A stretch of 49,254 bases of DNA from Bacteroidales bacterium (lineage in GTDB: Bacteria > Bacteroidota > Bacteroidia > Bacteroidales > Muribaculaceae), in assembly GCA_030524765.1 (NCBI GenBank), contig JAUNGA010000008.1, forward strand, positions 1 to 49,254, in the 5' to 3' direction. The notes beneath the pieces were generated by a model, which was given only the letters and a program-made list of their open reading frames with translations, was not told where the DNA came from and did no database searches. Below, in pieces: positions 24,799 to 33,669 of this stretch. How positions within the stretch are numbered: position 1 is the stretch's first letter; each line of letters begins with the position of its first letter. The position numbers and the translations under genes were made by a program.

Positions 24799-25467
24799 AT
24801 GCGACATCTGCCTCTGGTAATCGTCGGCCTTGCGGTCGTCGGGGTGGTGGTGTCGTGCCGCGAAGACAGGCACGATTATGTGCCGAATGCTTCTGATGTC
24901 GAGCGTGTGCCTACCATGTCGACCCGCGATGTCGAGACCTTTATCAGCGACTCGGGATATACGCGCTATCATATCTCGACCCCCTTGTGGGAGATGTATG
25001 ACGAGGCTGCGGAGCCGCACTGGCGCTTTCCCGACGGCCTTGAGTTGCAGCAATACGACGAGCAACTGCGTCCGGCGGCCAATGTGTCGTGCGACTCGGC
25101 GACTTATCTGAGCCGTCGCCGCCTGTGGCAGCTCGACGGTCATGTAGTGATGGTCAACACACTGCGCGACAGTTTTCTGACCCAGCAACTGTTCTGGGAC
25201 CAATACAATTCACGAGTCTACAGCGACTCGTTTATACACATTGTGCGTTCAGACCGCATTATCGAGGGATATGGCTTCGAGTCAAACCAGAATATGACCG
25301 CCTACACCGTGCAGCGCCCTACGGGTATAATTCCCGTCGAGCGCCCTGCCCGTCAGGCCGACGGTGGCCTGCAGTCTGACTCGACCTATGACATGCAGCC
25401 AGGCAACCGTCGACGATATTCACCCGTACGCGCGTCAGAACGCCGATATACAGTCACTTATAATTGA
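24799..25467 (+). CDS. lptC: LPS export protein LptC
   Basis: A 222-residue protein from the ATG at 24799; an in-frame ATG at 24787 is the alternative. It has an N-terminal membrane helix LPLVIVGLAVVGVVVS followed by Cys, so it may be a lipoprotein. The core has the LptC pattern of beta-jellyroll strands: VETFISDSGYTRYHISTPLWEMY, a PDGLELQQYDEQ strand, NVSCDSATYLSRRRLWQLDG and HVVMVNTLRDSFLTQQLFWD, then SDRIIEGYGFESNQNM. LptC joins the inner-membrane LptBFG complex to LptA in lipopolysaccharide transport. The Pro/Arg-rich C-terminal tail is an extension. It lies between the barrel gene and a CNNM gene. Confidence 0.88.
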   Translation: MRHLPLVIVGLAVVGVVVSCREDRHDYVPNASDVERVPTMSTRDVETFISDSGYTRYHISTPLWEMYDEAAEPHWRFPDGLELQQYDEQLRPAANVSCDSATYLSRRRLWQLDGHVVMVNTLRDSFLTQQLFWDQYNSRVYSDSFIHIVRSDRIIEGYGFESNQNMTAYTVQRPTGIIPVERPARQADGGLQSDSTYDMQPGNRRRYSPVRASERRYTVTYN

Positions 25468-25488
25468 CAACAACCTGCCTGATTTATC

Positions 25489-26775
25489 ATGGACTATTCT
25501 ACCTGGATTATACTCACAGTCGTATCTCTGATGCTTTCGGCACTGTTTTCGGGCGTCGAGATAGCGTTTGTCACCTCAGACCGTGTGCGCGTCGAGCTCG
25601 ACGTAGCCCGCGGAGGTCTGATTTCGCGTATCATCAACAGGTTTTATGCCAACTCGGAATTCTTCATATCAAGCATTCTGGTGGGCAACAACATCATGCT
25701 CGTCATCTACGGCATGGGGGCGGCGGCCTTGCTCGAGCCCTGGCTTGAGACGTGGATCAGCTCGTCGGCCCTCGTCCTGCTGGCCCAGACTCTGATATCG
25801 ACCGGTGTGATACTCATCACCGCCGAGTTTCTTCCCAAGACTATATTCCGCATAAATCCAAACAGCTCGCTCAAAATTTTCTCACTTCCGATATATCTGT
25901 TCTATCTGCTGTTCTATCCTGTCTCATGGCTGTCGACCGCCCTGTCAAAGCTGCTGATGCGGCTGGTTGGCATCAAGTCGGGTAACGCCCGTCTGCGCGC
26001 CATCTCGGTGGGCGAGCTCAACGATTTTATTGAGGAAAACATCGACACACTCGAGGAAAAGCACCATGAAGTTGAAAATGAAGTGAAAATCTTCCGCAAC
26101 GCGCTCGACTTCTCGTCGACCCATCTGCGCGACTGCATGACACCGCGCAACGAGATTGTGGCCGTAAACATCGACACCACTACTCGTGAAGAACTGTCTG
26201 ATCTGTTCACCACATCGGGCCGCAGCAAGATTCTGGTCTACCGCGACGATATTGACAATATCATCGGTTACATACATGTCAGCGAGCTCTTCAGACCCGA
26301 GACCGACTGGCGCGAGCAGGTCAAGCCGATCCTCTATGCGCCCGAAAGCCTATTGGCCAACAAGATGATGCGCCGTCTGCTGCAGCAGAAACGCTCGCTG
26401 GCTATTGTGGTCGACGAGTTCGGAGGCACCGCGGGAGTGATCTCGCTCGAAGATCTCGTAGAGGAAATCTTCGGCGACATACAGGACGAACACGATCGGT
26501 CGGGTCTCACCGAGCGTCGCGTGACCGATGGCGTCTACGAGTTCTCGGGTCGCTGTGAGATCGCCGACATCAACGAACGTTTTGATCTCGACTTGCCCGA
26601 AGACGACGATTATCAGACTCTTGCCGGATATATACTGCATTCGACCGGCTCGATACCGGCCAAGGGCGACACTGTCATGCTCGGCAACGTGCGATTTGAC
26701 ATCATCGACACCTCGGCCAACCGTCTCGAGCTTATCCGCGTCACCATACCCGTCGTTGACACCGACGAGAAATAA
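25489..26775 (+). CDS. CNNM/CorC (HlyC) family membrane protein
   Basis: A 428-residue protein with the standard layout: an N-terminal DUF21/CNNM domain of three or four helices (LTVVSLMLSALFSGVEIAF, ILVGNNIMLVIYGMG, then LALAQ-like LVLLAQTLISTGVIL), paired CBS domains at about residues 205-330 (MTPRNEIVAVNIDT, YIHVSELFR, IVVDEFGGTAGVISLEDL) and a C-terminal CorC_HlyC domain (YEFSGRCEIADINERFDL, TLAGYILHSTGSIPAKGD). The family is often called hemolysin but is better linked to magnesium or cobalt efflux and homeostasis. It follows lptC by 21 bases. Confidence 0.92.
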   Translation: MDYSTWIILTVVSLMLSALFSGVEIAFVTSDRVRVELDVARGGLISRIINRFYANSEFFISSILVGNNIMLVIYGMGAAALLEPWLETWISSSALVLLAQTLISTGVILITAEFLPKTIFRINPNSSLKIFSLPIYLFYLLFYPVSWLSTALSKLLMRLVGIKSGNARLRAISVGELNDFIEENIDTLEEKHHEVENEVKIFRNALDFSSTHLRDCMTPRNEIVAVNIDTTTREELSDLFTTSGRSKILVYRDDIDNIIGYIHVSELFRPETDWREQVKPILYAPESLLANKMMRRLLQQKRSLAIVVDEFGGTAGVISLEDLVEEIFGDIQDEHDRSGLTERRVTDGVYEFSGRCEIADINERFDLDLPEDDDYQTLAGYILHSTGSIPAKGDTVMLGNVRFDIIDTSANRLELIRVTIPVVDTDEK

Positions 26776-26787
26776 TATGCCACGCTA

Positions 26788-27996
26788 ATGGCCAGGCTCA
26801 GTATATTCTCAAATCCGGTCAGATACGGCAAGGTGTTGTTTGTCATCGCGGCGGCGGCCGTGGTAGCCTCTTTCCTATATATGTCGACCGGCCTGGTGCG
26901 CGACCTCTCAGAGCAGGAGCGCGTGCGCATGGAGATCTGGGCCGACGCCACCCGCGAGATCATCGCCCCCCCGGCCGAGGACGGTATGGGGGTCGACATC
27001 GACTTTCTTTTGAGGATAATCGAGAGTAATACCACTATACCGGTGCTTCTTACCGACGACGAAGGCAACATATTGCAGCACCGCAACTTCAATCTGCCCG
27101 AACCGATAGATTCGCTCGCACCGGCCGATCTGTCGCCGGTCAACGAAGAGTTCCTTAAACGGAAACTCGAGTCATTGGCCACGACACCCAACGTCATCGA
27201 CATTGTGGTAGAGCAGGGTATGGCACAGCATCTTTATTACGAAGACTCGATATTGCTCAAGCGACTCAGCTACTACCCCTATGTGGTCATAGCCGTGATG
27301 ATCGCCTTTGTGGCGGTGGTCTACTTTGCCATGTTGTCGACCAAACGCGCCGAGCAAAACAAGGTGTGGGTCGGCCTGTCTAAAGAGACGGCCCATCAGC
27401 TCGGCACACCCATTTCGTCGTTGATGGCCTGGATGGAACTGCTGCCCGAGATGGGTGTCGACCATGCCACTGTCGCCGAGATGAACAAAGATGTCAACCG
27501 CCTGAGCACAATTGCCTCGCGTTTCTCAAAGATTGGATCGGTGCCGCAGATGACTCCCGCCGATCTCAACGCTATTGTGGGCAATGCCGCCACATATATG
27601 GCGACACGTATATCGGGCCGTATCGCTCTCTCGACCAACCTTGCCGACGAGCCGTTGCCTGTCAGGGCATGCACGCCGCTGTTTGAGTGGGTGATGGAAA
27701 ATCTGATTAAGAACGCGGTCGATGCCATGGATGGCCGTGGCTCGATCTCGGTGACGACAGGCATCGACAACGGCCGTGCCTTTATCGAGGTAAGCGATAC
27801 GGGCAAGGGCATACCCCGCAAAAACTTCAAGACGGTGTTCAATCCCGGCTACACCACTAAAAAACGCGGATGGGGTCTGGGTCTGACACTTGCAAAACGT
27901 ATTGTCGAGCAGTATCATCGCGGCGCCATCTATGTCAAGTCATCGGTGCCGGGCCGCAGCACTACATTCCGCATCGACATGCCGGTCGACCGTTAG
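26788..27996 (+). CDS. Sensor histidine kinase
   Basis: A 402-residue inner-membrane kinase. One helix lies at residues 14-32 and another at about 168-188, flanking a periplasmic sensor of about 130 residues. The H-box is SKETAHQLGTPISSL with His203. The ATPase domain has the N-box ENLIKNAVDAM, the G1 box SDTGKGIP and the G2 box GWGLGLTLAKRI, so catalysis should be intact. No response regulator is adjacent; it is the last gene after the CNNM gene (12-bp gap), and its partner must be encoded elsewhere. The input signal is unknown, though the operon suggests envelope or metal state. Confidence 0.92.
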   Translation: MARLSIFSNPVRYGKVLFVIAAAAVVASFLYMSTGLVRDLSEQERVRMEIWADATREIIAPPAEDGMGVDIDFLLRIIESNTTIPVLLTDDEGNILQHRNFNLPEPIDSLAPADLSPVNEEFLKRKLESLATTPNVIDIVVEQGMAQHLYYEDSILLKRLSYYPYVVIAVMIAFVAVVYFAMLSTKRAEQNKVWVGLSKETAHQLGTPISSLMAWMELLPEMGVDHATVAEMNKDVNRLSTIASRFSKIGSVPQMTPADLNAIVGNAATYMATRISGRIALSTNLADEPLPVRACTPLFEWVMENLIKNAVDAMDGRGSISVTTGIDNGRAFIEVSDTGKGIPRKNFKTVFNPGYTTKKRGWGLGLTLAKRIVEQYHRGAIYVKSSVPGRSTTFRIDMPVDR

Positions 27997-28005
27997 AGCC
28001 GGATG

Positions 28006-29343
28006 CTACATTTTCCCGGCCGGTCTGAGGTCGGGATGTGACGGATCTGTCTCTGTCATTTTTTTGTCGGGTTCAGACGATGATTCCACATTTTTTTTGA
28101 GATTATTGTCATCGGATGCTGTGGGCCGTGACGATGGTATGAACCCTCTGTCCGCTTTCCGCGCCGGCGTGGGCTGTGTGTCTTGATTATCTGGTATATA
28201 GCGCGGTTGCGGCGTATTGACTTCCACTCTTGCATTATCGGTCTCGGCCGGCTTTTGCTGTATCGTTTCTTGCGGCGTGGGCGCAGGCCACAGCACGGCT
28301 GCGAGACCTGCTGCGAGCAGCAGGGCCGCCCCGGCGCATACGGCATAGATCGACCGGCGGGATTTATGTTCGGGCCGGTGCTCGGGGCGGCTCACACGCT
28401 CTATCTTTCGCACCGGGCGTGGCGGCATTGTAGTTTCGGGTATGAAACGCTCGAGCGAGGCCGCGAATGCGGCGGCATCGGCCGGTCGTCGGCGCGGGTT
28501 GCGATTCATGGCGCTGACGATGGCGGCCCGGATGTGTGGCGGCGCAAGTTGACGCAGGCCGGCGTCGATATTTGCCCGGTCGACCTCGGATGATATTTCC
28601 GGTGTACGTCCTGTCAGGCAAAAATAATATGTGGCCGCAAGGGCATATACGTCGCAGGCCGGTGAGAATGCTGTTATGCCGCCATATTGCTCGGGCGGTG
28701 CATATCCAGGCATGTACCCTGTCGATATGAGGGTCGATGTGGCACGCCCGATCTCGTCGTAATGCCGCGAGAATCCGAAATCGGTCAGCACGGGCCGCAG
28801 CGAGCCGTTGCCGGTGTGGGCGAGCATGATACTTGCCGGATTGATATTGAGATGAGTGATTCGTCGCGAATGCAGGTCAGTCAGTGCATCGGTTATCGGG
28901 GATAGGAAAAACGTAGTCTCGTCGAGCGACAGCGCGCCTACACGGTTTACATAGTCTGACAGCGACTCGCCCTCGAGATATTCCATGACGCAATACGCCG
29001 TACCGTTGGCCTCGAAAATGTCGCAGATGTCGACAATGCCCGGGTGTGCCGGGCCTGATGCCTGCAGGCGTCGCGCCTCTCTGAGAAAAGCCCGAAGGCC
29101 GATGTTATAGTCGGCCGATGCCTGCCTGTCGTAGATCACGCCGGCCATATCGGCGCCACGCCCGCACATCGAGGCTATGAAGTACTCTTTTATTGCGAAT
29201 GTCGCAGTACGGGCATATCCGCGGGCTGTGGCCCGGTAGGTTATGCCGAATCCGCCTCGACCAATCACATTCACAATGGTATAGCTGTTGGCGAGGCCGC
29301 CAAGTACGGTGCCCGTGGCAAGCGTGTCTGAGTGGGCGTTCAT
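28006..29343 (-). CDS. Membrane-anchored Ser/Thr kinase-like protein with altered catalytic loop
   Basis: A 445-residue protein from the ATG at 29343. Residues 20-290 form a Hanks-type kinase fold. Kept elements are the P-loop GRGGFGITYRA, Lys52 in AIKEYF, the helix-C Glu89, the DFG Asp188 in LTDFGFSRH and GYAPPEQY. The catalytic loop normally reads HRDIKPEN; here it is HLNINPAS, so the base Asp is Asn166, the Lys is Asn168 and the metal-binding Asn is Ser171. It is therefore probably a pseudokinase or a very weak enzyme. A Pro/Arg linker, a single helix near residues 332-354 and a charged extracytoplasmic tail follow. It is convergent with the histidine kinase gene. Confidence 0.88.
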   Translation of the reverse strand: MNAHSDTLATGTVLGGLANSYTIVNVIGRGGFGITYRATARGYARTATFAIKEYFIASMCGRGADMAGVIYDRQASADYNIGLRAFLREARRLQASGPAHPGIVDICDIFEANGTAYCVMEYLEGESLSDYVNRVGALSLDETTFFLSPITDALTDLHSRRITHLNINPASIMLAHTGNGSLRPVLTDFGFSRHYDEIGRATSTLISTGYMPGYAPPEQYGGITAFSPACDVYALAATYYFCLTGRTPEISSEVDRANIDAGLRQLAPPHIRAAIVSAMNRNPRRRPADAAAFAASLERFIPETTMPPRPVRKIERVSRPEHRPEHKSRRSIYAVCAGAALLLAAGLAAVLWPAPTPQETIQQKPAETDNARVEVNTPQPRYIPDNQDTQPTPARKADRGFIPSSRPTASDDNNLKKNVESSSEPDKKMTETDPSHPDLRPAGKM

Positions 29344-29348
29344 ATCGG

Positions 29349-29356
29349 CAAATATA
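29349..29356 (-). promoter_or_regulatory. -7 element directly before the kinase-like gene
   Basis: TATATTTG on the minus strand ends five bases before the ATG at 29343, again predicting a leaderless or nearly leaderless message. No -33 match is seen. Confidence 0.5.
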
Positions 29357-29408
29357 CGAAAAGTTACCAAACAATCGTTTGTAAGTGCGCAATATGCGAA
29401 AATTTTTG

Positions 29409-29416
29409 TAATTTTG
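29409..29416 (+). promoter_or_regulatory. -7 element of the C-S lyase-aroA operon
   Basis: TAATTTTG matches TAnnTTTG and lies 19 bases before the ATG at 29436. The -33 region is not a clear match. Confidence 0.5.
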
Positions 29417-29435
29417 GGCTACAAAATTGATTGCC

Positions 29436-30629
29436 ATGAAGAAATATGATTTTGACTGCGTGATTGACCGCCACGGAACGTGTGCCACCAAGCTTGATAA
29501 TCTTGATGTGATGTTCGGCCGTCATGACGTGACTCCGCTGTGGATCGCCGATCTCGACTTTGCGGTATGCCCCGATATCACGGCCGCACTGCGCCGGCGT
29601 CTTGACCATCCTGTGCTGGGCTACTCGGCAGCACCCGACTCATACTGGCAGTCGATTATCGACTGGCAACGTGATCGTCACGGCTTTGAAATCTCACGTG
29701 AGGAATTGACTTTCGTACCGGGTGTGGTCAAGGGCATAGCTTTGGCTGTCAACTATTTTACCCGACAAGGCGACGGTATCGTCATTCAGCCTCCGGTCTA
29801 TCACCCGTTCCGTATGGTGATCGAGGGCAACGAACGTGAGGTCGTCGAGAATCCGCTGGTGTTTGAAAACGGCACCTACCGTATGGATCTCGAAGGTCTC
29901 GAACGGATGATCGAGGAGCGTCGCCCCAAGATGATGATATTGTGCAATCCTCACAATCCGGTGGGATTGCAGTGGGATGCCGACACACTGCGGCGTGTGG
30001 CCGCTATATGCCGTCGAGGCGGTGTGACAGTGGTCAGCGACGAGATACACGGCGACCTGATGCTGTGGGGCGGACGCCATATACCATTCGCCTCGGTGTC
30101 TGATGATGCACGTGCCATATCGGTGACGCTGGGTGCGCCTTCCAAGACTTTCAATATTCCGGGTCTTGTCAGCTCGTGGATGGTGGTCAAGGATCCCGTG
30201 CTGCGCAGAGGATTCTATCACTGGCTCGAGGTCAACGAATTTAATGCTCCGGTGCTCATCTCGACCATCGGCGCGGAAGCCGCCTATCGCCACGGCGGTC
30301 AGTGGCTCGACGAGATGCTCGAGTATGTGCAGCAGAATATCCTCTGGGTCAACGATTATCTCAACCTCCATGTGCCCGGCGTGCATGCTGTGCGTCCCGA
30401 GGCGTCGTTCCTGGTTTGGCTCGATTTCCGTGATCTCGGTCTGAAACAGGACGAGCTGATGCGTCTGTTGCTCGAGCGCGCTCATCTTGCTCTCAACGAC
30501 GGATCGATGTTTGGCATGCAGGGCAACGGATTCATGCGTCTCAATGTCGGCACCCCCCGCTGTGTGCTGGCCGAGGCGATGGAACACATACGCGATGCTG
30601 TTGCGTCGTTAAAAACTGTAGAAAAATGA
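29436..30629 (+). CDS. MalY/PatB-type PLP-dependent C-S lyase (cystathionine beta-lyase)
   Basis: A 397-residue fold-type I PLP enzyme. The start MKKYDFDCVIDRHGTCATK and the early WIADLDFAVCPDI are specific for the MalY/PatB branch. The PLP site shows VQPPVYHPF, CNPHNPVG, SDEIHGDL and the Schiff-base Lys237 in TLGAPSKTFNIPG; FMRLNVGTPR near the end holds the substrate carboxylate Arg. These enzymes cleave cystathionine or cysteine S-conjugates to pyruvate, ammonia and a thiol, and some act on regulators. The aroA gene overlaps its stop by four bases. Confidence 0.92.
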   Translation: MKKYDFDCVIDRHGTCATKLDNLDVMFGRHDVTPLWIADLDFAVCPDITAALRRRLDHPVLGYSAAPDSYWQSIIDWQRDRHGFEISREELTFVPGVVKGIALAVNYFTRQGDGIVIQPPVYHPFRMVIEGNEREVVENPLVFENGTYRMDLEGLERMIEERRPKMMILCNPHNPVGLQWDADTLRRVAAICRRGGVTVVSDEIHGDLMLWGGRHIPFASVSDDARAISVTLGAPSKTFNIPGLVSSWMVVKDPVLRRGFYHWLEVNEFNAPVLISTIGAEAAYRHGGQWLDEMLEYVQQNILWVNDYLNLHVPGVHAVRPEASFLVWLDFRDLGLKQDELMRLLLERAHLALNDGSMFGMQGNGFMRLNVGTPRCVLAEAMEHIRDAVASLKTVEK

Positions 30630-31885
30630 ATTATCGCATCCTTCCGCCCGAGGAGATACTTGAGACCACCGTCACACTGCCGCTGAGCAAGAGCGTCAGC
30701 GCGCGAGTGCTGGTCATGCAGGCACTTACTGCAGGCGCTCGGCCGGTGCCTGTCGCCGCTCTTGCCGATTGCGACGATACACGCGTGCTCGCGGCCGCTC
30801 TCACACGTACTACCGGCGAACTTGATGTCGACGACTGCGGCACGGCGATGCGCTTTCTCACGGCCTATTATGCCGCAGTGCCCGGCACCGATGTCACTCT
30901 GACGGGCAGCGCGCGCCTGAGCGAACGTCCTATCGCACCGCTGGTCGACGCCTTGCGCAGCCTTGGCGCCGATATCACATACACGGCTACAGAGGGCCGG
31001 TTGCCTCTGCACATACGCGGCACCCGCTTGCGCGGCGGGGCAGTGCGGCTCGACGCCCGCGCCAGCTCGCAGTTTGCGTCGGCTCTGGCCATGATAGCTC
31101 CGCTTGCCGATGGCGGCCTCGATATTGACCTCGGCGGTGAGATCGCGTCAATGCCATATCTGCGCATGACCATGCGCATGCTCGCCAATCGTGGCGTCGA
31201 AGCCGATATTGCCGGCTACACACTGTCAGTGAGAGGCACATACCGTGTGGCAGAGCCCGAGATCGAGCACGACTGGAGCGCCGCCTCATACTGGTATTCG
31301 ATTGCCGCCGTCACAGCCGGCTGGGTCACTCTGGTCGGTATGTCTGACGATAGCCTGCAGGGCGACAGTGTTCTGGCACGGATAGGCGACCGCTTTGGCG
31401 TACTCACCGAGTTTACCTACGATGGTGCCGAGCTGTCGGCTACACCCGACATTTGGTCGCGGCTCGACATGGATATGGGCGACTGGCCCGATCTGGTGCC
31501 GGCTCTGGCCGTTACGGCCTGTCTGGCCGGGCTGCCATTCACATTCACCGGCCTGGCCAATCTGCGCCATAAGGAAAGCGACCGCATAGCGGCTCTTGCC
31601 GAAGGTCTGGCTAAAATCGGTTGCCCGTGCAACACCATGCCCGACGGTATTGCCTGGGACGGTCGCCGCGAGCCCATATTTGATATGCCTGTAATCGATC
31701 CTCACGCTGATCACCGTATAGCTATGGCATTTGCGGCAGTATCAGTGTTTGTGCCGGGTATAATTATCAATGATATAGAGGCCGTCGCAAAATCGTATCC
31801 CGGATTCTGGGACGATCTGCGTGCCGCCGGATTTACACTCACCGACGCCGACATCGAGATGCCCGACGTTACCGAAGAGGCATGA
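30626..31885 (+). CDS. aroA: 3-phosphoshikimate 1-carboxyvinyltransferase (EPSP synthase)
   Basis: A 419-residue enzyme of the shikimate pathway that transfers enolpyruvate from PEP to shikimate 3-phosphate. Visible signatures are LPLSKSVSARVLVM (the usual form has SKSxSxR), DDCGTAMRFLTAYYA, ERPIAPLVDALR, RASSQFASALAMIAP, LRHKESDRIAALAEGL and DHRIAMAFA. The Asp base lies in DMGDWPDLVPALAVTA. The overall family assignment is secure, though the Asn usually next to the Arg in the first motif is Ala here. Start and stop both overlap neighbours in ATGA junctions. Confidence 0.93.
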   Translation: MNYRILPPEEILETTVTLPLSKSVSARVLVMQALTAGARPVPVAALADCDDTRVLAAALTRTTGELDVDDCGTAMRFLTAYYAAVPGTDVTLTGSARLSERPIAPLVDALRSLGADITYTATEGRLPLHIRGTRLRGGAVRLDARASSQFASALAMIAPLADGGLDIDLGGEIASMPYLRMTMRMLANRGVEADIAGYTLSVRGTYRVAEPEIEHDWSAASYWYSIAAVTAGWVTLVGMSDDSLQGDSVLARIGDRFGVLTEFTYDGAELSATPDIWSRLDMDMGDWPDLVPALAVTACLAGLPFTFTGLANLRHKESDRIAALAEGLAKIGCPCNTMPDGIAWDGRREPIFDMPVIDPHADHRIAMAFAAVSVFVPGIIINDIEAVAKSYPGFWDDLRAAGFTLTDADIEMPDVTEEA

Positions 31886-32319
31886 TAGCGGCACTTTACA
31901 TACTGCTTGTAATCATTGCCGTGGGCATCGTCGCCCGTCTGCTCGACCGGAAAGTCCCGGATGGGCCTGCCGATGCCACCGATACCGCCGGTGCCGCAGT
32001 TCAGGAGCCGGCCGATCAGGCCGACGAGGAGTGCTGCGGCATGCATATCACCTGCGAGCGCGACTCGCTGCTCGCAGCTGTATCAGACCGCATCGAATAT
32101 TACGATGATGAGGAGCTCGATGCTTACGCCGGTCGTGGAGCCGATGATTATACCGACGATGAGATAGACCGTTTTCGCGATGTGCTGCTGACGCTGTTGC
32201 CCGACGATATAGCCGGGTGGGCGCGCTCGGTGCAGCTGCGCGGCATCACTCTGCCGTCGGCCGTACGCGACGAACTCTTGCTGATCGTGGGCGAAGAGAG
32301 GGCCCGTCGCCATGCTTGA
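31882..32319 (+). CDS. Membrane-anchored protein with a Cys/His motif, unknown function
   Basis: A 145-residue protein with one N-terminal helix (IAALYILLVIIAVGIVARLL), a variable Asp/Ala-rich linker and a conserved-looking cytoplasmic part. The segment EECCGMHITCERDSLL has a Cys-Cys-x-x-His-x-x-Cys pattern that could bind a metal ion. Next come EYYDDEELDAYAGR and repeated acidic residues, then VRDELLLIVGEER. It overlaps aroA (ATGA) upstream and the metal ABC permease downstream by eight bases. A role with the permease is a reasonable guess, but no known family function can be given. Confidence 0.7.
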   Translation: MIAALYILLVIIAVGIVARLLDRKVPDGPADATDTAGAAVQEPADQADEECCGMHITCERDSLLAAVSDRIEYYDDEELDAYAGRGADDYTDDEIDRFRDVLLTLLPDDIAGWARSVQLRGITLPSAVRDELLLIVGEERARRHA

Positions 32320-33130
32320 GATGCTCGACTATCCGTTTTTTGTGCGTGCCCTGTGTGGCGTCGTCATCATCGCTGTAAGCGCGGCGATGATCGGCACATA
32401 TATCATCACGCGTCGTCTTGTGGCTATCTCTGGTGGCATCACGCACGCCTGCTTCGGCGGGTTGGGGCTGGGCTACTTTCTCGGTATCAGCCCTGTGGCC
32501 ATGGCCGCGGTGTTTGCCGTAGGCTCGTCGATAGGCGTCGAGTGGATGTCGCGACGCCTGCGTCTGCGCGAAGACTCTGCAATAGCCGTTGTGTGGGCGC
32601 TGGGCATGGCTGTGGGCGTGTTGTTTGTGTTCATGACCCCAGGTTATGTGCCTGAACTCAATTCGTTTCTTTTCGGTAACATACTCACCATCAGTCATGG
32701 CGATCTGATGGCATTTGCAGCGTTCACCCTGTTGCTTACAGTATTCTTTATATGGAAATACCGTCAGATTGTAGCCTGTGCGTTTGACCGCGATTTTGCT
32801 CAGGTCATCGGATTGCCTGTGCGTTTCATCACCTATACCATGACTGTATTTGTGGCCGTGTGCATAGTGCTAACGATACGGCTTGTTGGCGTGATGCTGC
32901 TCATGTCGATGCTCTCTCTGCCGATGATGACGGCTGAGGTGTGGTGTCGGCGCTATTCGTCGATGATGTTTGCGTCGGTTGGTATTTCTGTCGTGTCGTC
33001 AGTGGCCGGACTGATGGCCGGAGCACTCTACGACGTGCCCTGCTCGGCCTTTATAGTGCTGATAATGGCGGCTCTGTTCATCTTGTCGAAAAGCATAAGA
33101 ACAATCACTCGCGCAAAGTTGTTAAAGTGA
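32312..33130 (+). CDS. Metal ABC transporter permease, ZnuB/MntB (ABC-3) family
   Basis: A 272-residue membrane protein with eight or nine helices. The family start FFVRALCGVVIIAVSAAMIG and TYIITRRLVAISGGITHACFGGLGLG are clear, as is the coupling-loop region DRDFAQVIGLPV and the helix RLVGVMLLMSMLSLPMMTA. ABC-3 permeases carry zinc, manganese or iron. The ATPase and binding protein are not in this window, so the metal is open. The ATG at 32312 overlaps the previous gene; an ATG at 32321 is also possible. Confidence 0.92.
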   Translation: MLEMLDYPFFVRALCGVVIIAVSAAMIGTYIITRRLVAISGGITHACFGGLGLGYFLGISPVAMAAVFAVGSSIGVEWMSRRLRLREDSAIAVVWALGMAVGVLFVFMTPGYVPELNSFLFGNILTISHGDLMAFAAFTLLLTVFFIWKYRQIVACAFDRDFAQVIGLPVRFITYTMTVFVAVCIVLTIRLVGVMLLMSMLSLPMMTAEVWCRRYSSMMFASVGISVVSSVAGLMAGALYDVPCSAFIVLIMAALFILSKSIRTITRAKLLK

Positions 33131-33131
33131 C

Positions 33132-33542
33132 ATGAAAAAAGTCGCTATCATTTGCCTGACAGTAATAGCTATGCTGTGTGCGTCATGCTCAAAAGAGTAT
33201 GATGCCGAACGGTGTAAGCAACTTTCGTTCAAGATTGAGACCCGGCAGGAACTCGCTCAGCAGGACTATGCCGATATGATCAGTCAGAGTGAGCATATTT
33301 TGCGTTATCTGATCGATAAGACCGCTGATGTCTCGACGTTGCCGGCTGCGCGGCGTTCACAGGCCGAGGCCAATATGCGTGCCGACGACGACTTTCTTGA
33401 GCGGTTCGGCTATATGTTCACCTTCAGCTCGGTGCTCTACCGGGCTCATCTTGCCGGCCTGCTTGATGCCGACAATACCGCGGCCTATGAGGCACTCGAT
33501 CATTCGGCCGACCGATATGCCCGGCTTTGTGAGAATATATAA
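33132..33542 (+). CDS. Small lipoprotein of unknown function
   Basis: A 136-residue protein with a lipoprotein signal (MKKVAIICLTVIAMLCASC, lipobox CASC). The mature part is mostly helical and charged: AERCKQLSFKIETRQELAQQ, DYADMISQSEHILRYLIDK, then a Leu/Ala-rich end with FLERFGYMFTFSS. It starts one base after the permease stop and probably shares its transcript. I do not recognise a family; a periplasmic partner of the permease is only a guess. Confidence 0.7.
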   Translation: MKKVAIICLTVIAMLCASCSKEYDAERCKQLSFKIETRQELAQQDYADMISQSEHILRYLIDKTADVSTLPAARRSQAEANMRADDDFLERFGYMFTFSSVLYRAHLAGLLDADNTAAYEALDHSADRYARLCENI

Positions 33543-33547
33543 GGGCT

Positions 33548-33568
33548 TAATCTCTACTTGAGAGATTA
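33548..33568 (+). terminator. Hairpin after the small lipoprotein gene
   Basis: TAATCTCT (33548-33555) and AGAGATTA (33561-33568) make an 8-bp stem with a 5-base loop, six bases after the stop. There is no T-tract, so termination is uncertain. From here DNA becomes AT-rich. Confidence 0.45.
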
Positions 33569-33669
33569 GTCGGTCACACGAATTTGGTTATACCTACAGT
33601 AACCTATTGGCCAGAGATATAGCTGTGGGACATTGGTATATTGTACAAGGTATTATGAGGTCTGTGTAA

